Positions 8,829-15,402 of a DNA stretch of 64,000 bases are shown piece by piece (position 1 is the stretch's first letter; every line of letters starts with the position of its first letter). Source of the DNA: Microbispora corallina (GTDB taxonomy: Bacteria; Actinomycetota; Actinomycetes; Streptosporangiales; Streptosporangiaceae); NCBI RefSeq assembly GCF_016863035.1, contig NZ_BOOC01000026.1, forward strand, positions 1 through 64,000, in the 5' to 3' direction. The translations under genes and the position numbers were made by a program. Under the pieces are notes generated by a model. The model did no database searches, was not told the DNA's origin, and saw only the letters and a list, made by a program, of their open reading frames with translations.

Positions 8829-8893
8829 GCTGCGGAGTCCAGCACGGGACTGACCGGTTGGCCGTCTTTGGCGTCACCGGATTCTGCGTCCGT

Positions 8894-8912
8894 GACGGAG
8901 CGTGACTCCGTC
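8894..8912 (+). terminator. Short perfect hairpin, possible terminator or RNA element
   Basis: GACGGAG and CTCCGTC form a perfect 7-bp stem with a 5-base loop. There is no U-tract. It lies about 60-77 bases downstream of the predicted start site at 8835, so the promoter and hairpin could bracket a small RNA of about 80 bases. Confidence 0.35.
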
Positions 8913-9410
8913 TGCACAGCCAGGCGCAGGCCGGTGGTCCGCCGGGCCGGGGCACCCCAGCCGGCCGGGGGGTTGGACCCAGGAGGGGCCCGGACGCCCA
9001 GTAGACAACGGAGCTCCGCGCCCGCCGCCGACGGGACGGAACCGGTCCGAAGGGCTGTCCGGGCCTCCTTCCGCCCCCTGAGCCGGGGCCGCCCTCGCGC
9101 GGCGGCTCCTTGCGGGATGGCGCCCGTGTGAGGCGCGGACCCTCCCTTGTCGGCCGGGCGGGCTCTCGGAGGCCGTGAGCGGCTCGCGCGAGGGGCGCGA
9201 AGCTCCGTGGGCGCTGTGAGCGGCCCCGGCCTCGTCCCTCCACAGGTGCGCCTCCCCGCGCACGCCCCGGCGTCCACCGGCCGTAGAGTGACGGAAGTCC
9301 GGCCGGGCGCGCTTCACCCGGCCCGCGAGCAGGCCGGCGGCCGATCGCGGGCCGCGCCGCGTGCGCTCGCGCCGAGCGGGCAGAACCACACGCGAGGAGA
9401 AGACCGTTCC

Positions 9411-10967
9411 GTGGCACTGAAGATCGCCGGCGAGTCGCCGTCGTCCGCCCCCGCGGCGCGCGCGGCCCGGGTGCCGCACGCCCTCGTCCGGCTCGCCGGG
9501 TCCGTCGCGGGCGGGCTGGTCCTGTTCCTCGCCTTCCCTCCCATCGGCTGGTGGTTCTGCGCGCCGGTCGGGGTGGCGCTGCTCGCCCTCGCGCTGCACG
9601 GCGTCCGGGTGCGCCGGGCGGCCTGGCTGGGGTACGCCGGGGGGTTCGCCTTCCTGCTGCCCACGCTGGCCTGGGTCCGCCCGATCGGCGACGACGCCTG
9701 GCTGGCCCTGGTGGGCATCGAGAGCCTCTTTTGGGCGGGCCTGGCGTGCGCGGCCGTCCTGGTGATGCGGCTGCGCCTGTGGCCGCTCTGGGTGGCCTGC
9801 CTGTGGGTCCTGCAGGAGTGGGCGCGGGGGCGCTTCCCCGTGGGCGGGTTCCCGTGGGCCCGGCTGGCCTTCAGCCAGGGGCGGTCGCCCTACACCGGCT
9901 TCGCCGCCCTCGGCGGCGCGCCGCTTGTAAGTTTCACGGTCGCCCTGACCGGCGCCCTGCTCGCGTACCTGGTCATCCGCCTGGTCCCGCGCCCTCGGGC
10001 GGACCGGGTCGTTGCCGGAACGGTCCTCGGCGCGATAGCCGTACCAGTACTGGGGCTCGCGGTGCCCCTGCCGGGCGACGAGGGCAGGACTGTGCGGATC
10101 GGTGTCATCCAGGGCAACGTGCCCGGTCGGGGGATGGACTTCCTCGGCGACGAGCCCGCGGTCGTGCTGCGCAACCACGCCGACGAGACGCACCGCCTGG
10201 CGGAGGCGGTGCGGGCCGGGAAGCTGCCCCGGCCGGACATCGTGGTGTGGCCGGAGAACTCCACCGACATCGACCCCTACCAGAGCGAGTTCGCCCGCGA
10301 GGTCATCGACTCGGCCGCCAAGGACGTGGGGGTCCCGATCCTCGTCGGCGCCGTCGTGAACATCGGGGCCGACCACCGGGTGACCCGGGGCCTCGTCTGG
10401 GATCCGGTGACCGGACCGGGGGCCTATTACGACAAGCGGCAGCTCGTCCCCTTCGGGGAGTACACGCCGTTCAAGGACGTGATGCTCGCGCTGTCGAAGC
10501 GGGCCGCCCTGGTCGGCAGGCAGTCGCTGCCCGGCGACCGGCCCGGGGCGCTGCGGATGGGCCCGGTCACGGTCGGCACCGTGGAGTGCTACGAGGTGGC
10601 GTTCGACGGCGTGGTCCGCGACACGGTCGAGGCGGGCGGCACCCCGCTGGTCGTGCAGACGAACAACGCCACGTACGCCCTCACGAACCTCCCGCCGCAG
10701 CAGCTCGCGATGTCCCAGCTTCGGGCGGTCGAGCACAACCGGGCCGTGATCACGGCCGCGACCACCGGCATCTCGGCGTACGTCGACCCCGCGGGAAGGG
10801 TCGAGTGGCGGACCCCGGAGCTGGTTCCGGGGATGACCGTCGTCACCGTCCCGATCAGGACGAAGAACACGCTGGCCAGCGAGGTAGGTGCGCTACCCGA
10901 GTGGACTTTGATACTGATGGGAGCCGGAGCGGCGGCGGCGGCGATCTCTTGGCGGAGGAAAAGCTGA
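9411..10967 (+). CDS. lnt: Apolipoprotein N-acyltransferase
   Basis: A 518-residue membrane enzyme that adds the third acyl chain to lipoproteins. The GTG start is supported by GAGGAGA 10 bases upstream. Several membrane segments occupy residues 25-220. The periplasmic nitrilase-like domain follows with the catalytic triad Glu282 (VVWPENST), Lys342 ([13 protein letters not shown]) and Cys393 ([10 protein letters not shown]), and a last membrane segment lies at the C-terminus. The stop overlaps the ppm1 start by one base (TGATG). In mycobacteria this enzyme and the polyprenol-mannose synthase are fused or adjacent, and here they are two coupled genes. Confidence 0.94.
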   Translation: MALKIAGESPSSAPAARAARVPHALVRLAGSVAGGLVLFLAFPPIGWWFCAPVGVALLALALHGVRVRRAAWLGYAGGFAFLLPTLAWVRPIGDDAWLALVGIESLFWAGLACAAVLVMRLRLWPLWVACLWVLQEWARGRFPVGGFPWARLAFSQGRSPYTGFAALGGAPLVSFTVALTGALLAYLVIRLVPRPRADRVVAGTVLGAIAVPVLGLAVPLPGDEGRTVRIGVIQGNVPGRGMDFLGDEPAVVLRNHADETHRLAEAVRAGKLPRPDIVVWPENSTDIDPYQSEFAREVIDSAAKDVGVPILVGAVVNIGADHRVTRGLVWDPVTGPGAYYDKRQLVPFGEYTPFKDVMLALSKRAALVGRQSLPGDRPGALRMGPVTVGTVECYEVAFDGVVRDTVEAGGTPLVVQTNNATYALTNLPPQQLAMSQLRAVEHNRAVITAATTGISAYVDPAGRVEWRTPELVPGMTVVTVPIRTKNTLASEVGALPEWTLILMGAGAAAAAISWRRKS

Positions 10968-11710
10968 TGGAGCGGACTCCCGGGCGCGTTCTCGTGATCG
11001 TCCCCACGTACAACGAGCGGGAGAACCTGCCCGTGATCGCGCGGCGGCTGCGGGCCGCCCTCCCTGACGTGCACCTCCTGATCGCCGACGACGACAGCCC
11101 GGACGGCACGGGCCGGATCGCCGACGAGCTGGCCGAGCAGGACGACCACGTCCACGTCCTGCACCGGCCGAGGAAGCAGGGCCTCGGCGCGGCCTACATC
11201 GCCGGGTTCCGCTGGGGCCTCGACGAGGGCTACGACGTGCTCGTGGAGATGGACGCCGACGGCTCCCACCAGCCGGAGGAGCTGCACAAGCTGCTCGACG
11301 CCGTGGCCGACGGCGCCGACCTCGCCATCGGCTCCCGCTGGGTGCCGGGGGGCAAGGTCGTCAACTGGCCGTTCCGGCGCGAGCTGCTGTCCCGCGGCGC
11401 GAACGTCTACGTGCGGACCATGCTCGGCATCCCCGTCCGCGACGCGACCGCCGGCTTCCGCGCCTACCGCGCCTCCACGCTGGAGAAGATCGGCCTCGAC
11501 GACGTCGAGTCCCAGGGCTACTGCTTCCAGGTCGACCTCACGCTGCGGACCGTGCGGCAGGGCCTGCGGGCCGCGGAGGTGCCGATCACGTTCGTCGAGC
11601 GCACCGTGGGTGCGAGCAAGATGAGCCGGGACATCATCCTGGAGGCCTACTGGCGGGTGACGGTCTGGGGGTTCGCCGGTCTGCGCGACCGGTTTCGCCA
11701 GAGGCGATAG
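10967..11710 (+). CDS. ppm1: Polyprenol-phosphate mannose synthase (GT2)
   Basis: A 247-residue soluble glycosyltransferase with the GT2 N-terminus [15 protein letters not shown], the donor-site D-x-D at Asp96-Asp98 ([11 protein letters not shown]) and the downstream GSRWVPGG motif shared by dolichol-phosphate mannose synthases. It transfers mannose from GDP-mannose to polyprenol phosphate, giving the donor for protein O-mannosylation and mannolipids. The ATG overlaps the lnt stop by one base. It corresponds to the catalytic D2 part of mycobacterial Ppm1, with no membrane anchor of its own, so it probably relies on Lnt for membrane association. Confidence 0.93.
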   Translation: MERTPGRVLVIVPTYNERENLPVIARRLRAALPDVHLLIADDDSPDGTGRIADELAEQDDHVHVLHRPRKQGLGAAYIAGFRWGLDEGYDVLVEMDADGSHQPEELHKLLDAVADGADLAIGSRWVPGGKVVNWPFRRELLSRGANVYVRTMLGIPVRDATAGFRAYRASTLEKIGLDDVESQGYCFQVDLTLRTVRQGLRAAEVPITFVERTVGASKMSRDIILEAYWRVTVWGFAGLRDRFRQRR

Positions 11711-11792
11711 CTCTCGGGCCTCCCCGGAGGAACCAGGCCAGGCCCGGGGACGTTGACCACGTAGTACGGCTGCCGTGTGAATGAGGCATGTG

Positions 11793-12377
11793 ATGCTGCG
11801 GATCGGGCTTTTCCTCGCGTTCCTGGTCGTTCCCGTCCTGGAGATCTGGTTCCTGATCCAGGTCGGGTCGGTGATCGGCGGATGGCAGACGGTCGCCCTG
11901 CTGATCGCCGACAGCCTCTTCGGCGCCTGGCTCGTGCGCCGGGAGGGCAGGCGGGCTTGGGCGGCGCTGCGCAGCGCCATCCAGTCCGGCCGCATGCCGG
12001 ACCGCGAGCTCGCCGACGGCGCCATGATCGTGGCGGGTGGCGCCCTGCTGCTGACCCCCGGCTTCCTGACCGACGTCTTCGGGTTCTTCCTGATCCTGCC
12101 GTTCACCCGTCCGCTCGCCCGCCGCTGGCTGTCGTGGTTCCTCGGCCGCCGGGTGCGGGTGCTGGCCGACAGCTCGCCGTACGCGCCGCTCTTCGGCCGG
12201 GGCGGCTTCCCGCGCGGGTCCGGGCGGGGGTCTGACGGCGGGTCCGGTGGGGCTTTCGGCGGCTTCGGCGGGACGCGGGCCGGTGACGGCGCCTCGGGAG
12301 ACGGCCGGCGAGGCCGCGTCGTGACCGGCGAGGTCGTCGGCGACGAGGCGGACGACCCCCGCCCCCGCGACCTCTGA
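11793..12377 (+). CDS. fxsA: FxsA family membrane protein
   Basis: A 194-residue protein starting MLRIGLFLAFLVVPVLEIWFLI. The family pattern is clear: N-terminal membrane segment, the ADSLFGAWLVRREGRRAW turn, GAMIVAGGALLLTPGFLTD, and another hydrophobic stretch (GFFLILPFTRPLA). After residue 130 comes a Gly/Arg-rich, low-complexity tail that varies between species. E. coli FxsA suppresses F-plasmid exclusion of phage T7; the role in actinomycetes is unknown. The ATG at 11793 is preferred over one 12 bases upstream because TGAGG lies 6 bases before it. Confidence 0.85.
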   Translation: MLRIGLFLAFLVVPVLEIWFLIQVGSVIGGWQTVALLIADSLFGAWLVRREGRRAWAALRSAIQSGRMPDRELADGAMIVAGGALLLTPGFLTDVFGFFLILPFTRPLARRWLSWFLGRRVRVLADSSPYAPLFGRGGFPRGSGRGSDGGSGGAFGGFGGTRAGDGASGDGRRGRVVTGEVVGDEADDPRPRDL

Positions 12378-12398
12378 CCGCGCCCCGCGGCCTTCGAC

Positions 12399-12452
12399 CG
12401 TGCCGGGTGACCCCTGCGTGCCGAGTGACCTCGGCGTGCCAGGTGCCTTCTG
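12399..12452. repeat. Three imperfect 18-bp tandem repeats between convergent genes
   Basis: Units at 12399-12416, 12417-12434 and 12435-12452 follow the pattern CGTGCCGRGTGACCYCNG with a few changes. They fill part of the 151-bp gap between fxsA and the convergent CBS-BON gene. No function is apparent. Confidence 0.75.
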
Positions 12453-12528
12453 ACCCGTCTCGCGGGTGCGGCGACCGGACCGATGCCGCGCCTCACGGGT
12501 GCGCCGGATGAGCGGGGCTTGACGGGCC

Positions 12529-13227
12529 TCACCCGTGCGGACCCGGGGCGTCGTCGACGTCCCAGTGCAGGCGGTCGACCACGGCGAGCACGCCGTTGAT
12601 CCGCTCGGCCATCCGGACGAGGATCCGGGCGTCGCCGCGGCGGCGCATGTGCCCGGCCAACGTCACCACACCCTCGGAGGCCGAGACCGACACCTCTGAC
12701 GTGTCGGCCCACAGCGGACCCTCCAGCAGGTCCTCCCGCACCTCGCGGACGATGTCGTCGTCGCTCCTGGCGAACACCTTGAGCAGGTCGTGCCGGCTGA
12801 CGATCCCCTCCAGGCGCCCCTCGTCGTCGACCACGGGCAGCCGCTTGACGCCGTGCTCGGCCATCAGGCGGGCCGCGCTCACCACGCTCGTGTACGGCCG
12901 TACGGTGACCGGGGGCGCCGACATCAGCTCGGCCGCCGTCTCGCCGTGGGCCCGGTCCTCGCGCCTGCCGCCCCGCCGCGAGGCCTGTTCGCGCAGCCGC
13001 GCCCGCAACGGCGGCCGGTAGCCCTCCCGGTAGAACTGGTCGCGGAACTCCTCCTTGCACAGCAGGTCCGTCTCCGACACCACCCCGATGACGTGGCCCT
13101 CGCCGTCCACCACCGGCACCGCGCTGACGCCGTGGGCGATCAGCACCTCCGCCACGTCGCGGAACGGCGTGCTGCCGTTCACGGACGCCGCCTCCCGCGT
13201 CATGACGTCCCGCACCTTCATGTGCAT
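12529..13227 (-). CDS. CBS-pair and BON domain protein
   Basis: A 232-residue cytoplasmic protein. The first CBS motif starts at once (VRDVMTREAASVNGSTPFRDVAEVLIAHGVSAVPVVD), the second at about residue 100 (ELMSAPPVTVRPYTSVVSAARLMAEHGVKRLPVVDDEG), and a BON domain occupies the last 60 residues (EVSVSASEGVVTLAGHMRRRGDA). CBS pairs bind adenine nucleotides, and BON domains often contact membranes or partner proteins. It is divergent from a second gene of the same architecture at 13397. Such proteins are typical members of DosR-type hypoxia regulons, and a DosR-like box sits in the shared promoter region. The start has GAGGGGG 5 bases upstream. Confidence 0.9.
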   Translation of the reverse strand: MHMKVRDVMTREAASVNGSTPFRDVAEVLIAHGVSAVPVVDGEGHVIGVVSETDLLCKEEFRDQFYREGYRPPLRARLREQASRRGGRREDRAHGETAAELMSAPPVTVRPYTSVVSAARLMAEHGVKRLPVVDDEGRLEGIVSRHDLLKVFARSDDDIVREVREDLLEGPLWADTSEVSVSASEGVVTLAGHMRRRGDARILVRMAERINGVLAVVDRLHWDVDDAPGPHG

Positions 13228-13306
13228 GCCGGCCCCCTCGGCTCACCCCCGGTCACCCATGTCGTTCCCGCCCCACCGGCCTGTCCACCCGGCGACCTGC
13301 GGATTC

Positions 13307-13322
13307 ACGGCCGAAAGTCCCT
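13307..13322. promoter_or_regulatory. Candidate DosR-like box between the divergent CBS genes
   Basis: On the minus strand this reads AGGGACTTTCGGCCGT. It matches the GGGACTTT half of the DosR/DevR consensus and a weaker right half (GGCC). It sits mid-way between the start codons at 13227 and 13397 and could serve both genes. Confidence 0.5.
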
Positions 13323-13396
13323 CCGGGCCGGGACCTTCACCGCTGACCGGGAACGGCGGATCCGGGCAGGCTGGCACTGAGACAGGGAGGCGGGTC

Positions 13397-14056
13397 ATGG
13401 CGACGCAGGTGAAGGACGTCATGGGCAGGGTGGCGGTAGCGGTGCGGATGGACGCGTCGTTCGCCGACCTGGTCCAGACGATGCGGCGGTTCAAGGTCGG
13501 GGCGGTCACCGTGATCGACGCCGACAGGCGCCCGGTGGGCGTGGTCTCCGAGGACGACATCCTCCTCAAGGAGATCGACACCGGCCACGGCATGTTCGAC
13601 GGCCCGCGCCGGCGGGACGAGCACCGCAAGGCGGCGGGCGCCACGGCCGGCGAGATCATGACGCGCCCGGCCATCACGGTCACCGGCGGGACCGGGGTGC
13701 GCGACGCCGCCCGGCTCATGCACCGCAACCGGGTGAAGCAACTGCCGGTGATCGATCCGGTGACCGGCCGTATCCTGGGAACAGTCCACCAGAGCGACCT
13801 GCTGCGGGTGTTCGACCGGCCCGCCGGGGAGATCCGGGCCGACATCGAGGAGATCGCGCGTCGGCTGGACGTCGACCTGACCGGCCTGACCACGACGGTC
13901 GACGCCGGGGTCGTCGCGTTCAAGGGGTTCGTGCGCAACCGTTCGCAGATCCGGCCGTTCCTGCACGCCGTACGGCGGGTGGAGGGCGTCATCGAGGTGG
14001 ACGCGGACCTGGGCTTCGTGGTCGACGACCTGCTCGTGGCCCCGCCGCTCCTCTAG
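13397..14056 (+). CDS. CBS-pair and BON domain protein
   Basis: A 219-residue paralogue of the divergent gene at 12529-13227, with the same order: CBS (VKDVMGRVAVAVRMDASFADLVQTMRRFKVGAVTVID), CBS (EIMTRPAITVTGGTGVRDAARLMHRNRVKQLPVID) and a C-terminal BON domain (TTVDAGVVAFKGFVRNR). GGGAGG lies 7 bases before the ATG. It is followed after 100 bases by the nitroreductase gene in the same direction, so the two may be cotranscribed. Likely a nucleotide-sensing protein of the dormancy response. Confidence 0.9.
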   Translation: MATQVKDVMGRVAVAVRMDASFADLVQTMRRFKVGAVTVIDADRRPVGVVSEDDILLKEIDTGHGMFDGPRRRDEHRKAAGATAGEIMTRPAITVTGGTGVRDAARLMHRNRVKQLPVIDPVTGRILGTVHQSDLLRVFDRPAGEIRADIEEIARRLDVDLTGLTTTVDAGVVAFKGFVRNRSQIRPFLHAVRRVEGVIEVDADLGFVVDDLLVAPPLL

Positions 14057-14156
14057 GCAGGCGGTGTCCGGCGTGCGTCTCGCGAGCCGTCTTCTCGGGG
14101 CGCGACGCGACCGCCCGCCGAGGAGCGGGCCCGGCGCCGGCGCGGAGGGAGAGATC

Positions 14157-15152
14157 ATGAACACGCGGACAACCGGTGAGATCGCCGCCGCCGCCCGGGA
14201 GGCGGTCGAGACGGCCCTGTGGGCGCCGTCGCTCCACAACACGCAGCCCTGGTCGTTCACCGTGTCCGGCGACGAGATCGCCCTGCGGGCCGACCCCGAC
14301 AGGAAGCTGCGCGTGGCCGACCCAGATGGGCGCCAGATGCTGATCAGCTGCGGCGCGGCCCTGTTCACCGTGCGGATCACGCTGCGCGCGCTCGGGTTCA
14401 CACCGCACGTGCGGGTGCTGCCCGAGCCGCAGCGGCCGCTGCTGCTGGCGACCGTCCGGGTCCGCCCCGGGGAGCCGCCCGGCGAGCACACCCGGCTGCT
14501 GCACGCCGAGATCGAGCGCCGCCGCACCCACCGCGCGGGCTTCACCGCCCTCGACGTGCCGGAGCCGCTCGTGAAGGCGCTCGTGTCGGAGGCGGCCGCG
14601 CAGGGGGCGCATCTGCTCGCCGTCCAGTCGGAGCCGACCGCGCGCGTGCTGGCGGCACTCACCGCCGCGGCCCAGGAGGTGCAGTCGCAGGACCGCCTGT
14701 ACGGCCTGGAGGTGATGCGGTGGGCGCGGCCGCCGGGCAGCGGCTGCCGGGACGGCGTGCCCTCGACGGGCTACCCGACCGCGCCCCGTCGCGTGCAGCC
14801 GCAGCACTTCGCGCAGCGCGACTACGCCCGCGGCCAGCAGTGGGGAAGCGACGACGACCAGGGGCTGCACGCCTCCACCGGCCTGGTGGCCCTCCTCACG
14901 ACGCCCGGGGACGCGCCCGCCGACTGGCTGGCCGCGGGGGAGGCGCTGCAGCGGCTGCTGCTGCACGCCTCCGCGTACGGCCTGAGCGCGGCGTTCCACG
15001 CACAGGCGCTGGAGATGCCCGAGCTGCGGGAGTTCGTCCGGACACGGCTGTGCTCCGGCGAGCACCCGCAAATGATCATGCGGCTGGGCTTCACGGTCCA
15101 CGAGGCCGGCAGCGTCCGGCGTGCCCCGGACGAGGTCGTCGAGGGGGCGTGA
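14157..15152 (+). CDS. Acg-like nitroreductase family protein
   Basis: A 331-residue protein of the Acg type, the divergent nitroreductases that are hallmark members of the mycobacterial DosR regulon. Visible signatures include APSLHNTQPWSF near residues 22-33 and DPDGRQMLISCGAALFTVRITL at about 55-76, both typical of the group, and RLGF near the C-terminus. Acg-type proteins bind FMN but often lack ordinary reductase activity and have been suggested to store flavin. The ATG at 14157 has GGAGGGA 6 bases upstream, so an upstream extension of 31 codons was rejected. Confidence 0.9.
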   Translation: MNTRTTGEIAAAAREAVETALWAPSLHNTQPWSFTVSGDEIALRADPDRKLRVADPDGRQMLISCGAALFTVRITLRALGFTPHVRVLPEPQRPLLLATVRVRPGEPPGEHTRLLHAEIERRRTHRAGFTALDVPEPLVKALVSEAAAQGAHLLAVQSEPTARVLAALTAAAQEVQSQDRLYGLEVMRWARPPGSGCRDGVPSTGYPTAPRRVQPQHFAQRDYARGQQWGSDDDQGLHASTGLVALLTTPGDAPADWLAAGEALQRLLLHASAYGLSAAFHAQALEMPELREFVRTRLCSGEHPQMIMRLGFTVHEAGSVRRAPDEVVEGA

Positions 15153-15173
15153 GCGTCGCCTCCGGGCATCGGG

Positions 15174-15350
15174 TCATTCCGCCAGAGCGCTGACGGACAG
15201 CCGGTTGCGCGCGGGTTCCGCGATCGCGGCCCGGCGCTCGTCGCCGCTGAGGACGACGGACACGCCGTACCCCTTCTCCAGGGTGAACCGCGACACCTGG
15301 ACGCCCGTCTCCAGGTCCCAGACGGACGCCGGGCCACCGCCGCCCGGGGG
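15174..15350 (-). pseudogene. Remnant of a WD40-repeat protein (C-terminal end)
   Basis: An open stretch of about 58 codons ends at a TGA (15174-15176) and has no usable start; an in-frame TAG lies directly upstream (15351-15353). Its translation contains a WD40-like blade (VWDLETGVQVSRFTLEKGY, then a VSVVLSGDERRAAIAEP segment). It sits in the gap between the convergent nitroreductase and acyl-CoA-ligase genes. I read it as the decayed end of a once longer gene. Confidence 0.4.
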
Positions 15351-15365
15351 CTAGAGGACGAGGCC

Positions 15366-15397
15366 CGGGCGAATCCCCACGCCGGGGGAATCGCCCG
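15366..15397. terminator. Bidirectional hairpin between convergent genes
   Basis: CGGGCGAATCCCC (15366-15378) pairs with the stretch ending at 15397 (GGGGAATCGCCCG) with one internal mismatch and a short loop. It lies 6 bases beyond the stop of the minus-strand acyl-CoA-ligase gene and downstream of the nitroreductase. Confidence 0.6.
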
Positions 15398-15402
15398 GCG
15401 CG

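Larger units (their letters stand above)
8653..9410. other. 758-bp gap before lnt with a strong promoter and possible structured RNA
   Basis: No convincing protein gene was found. The first part (to about 8890) is less GC-rich than its surroundings and contains the best consensus promoter of the window (8801-8828, plus strand). A compact hairpin follows at 8894-8912. The rest is GC-rich with several self-complementary stretches up to the lnt ribosome-binding site (GAGGAGA at 9394-9400). It may be a long 5' leader of lnt-ppm1 or a separate small RNA gene. Confidence 0.5.

Noticed and set aside
8717-8905. Small plus-strand ORF (62 codons) in the lnt upstream gap
   Set aside because: No ribosome-binding site, it overlaps the strong promoter, and its translation has no recognisable features.
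8868-9131. Plus-strand ORF of 87 codons before lnt
   Set aside because: Low-complexity Arg/Pro/Ala composition and no ribosome-binding site; more likely non-coding.
9147-9410. Extended N-terminus for lnt
   Set aside because: The extra 88 residues resemble no Lnt and the GTG at 9411 has a clear ribosome-binding site.
11753-11781. Promoter TTGACC-N17-TGTGAA before fxsA
   Set aside because: The -10 box is too poor to list; the gene may also be read from the lnt-ppm1 transcript.
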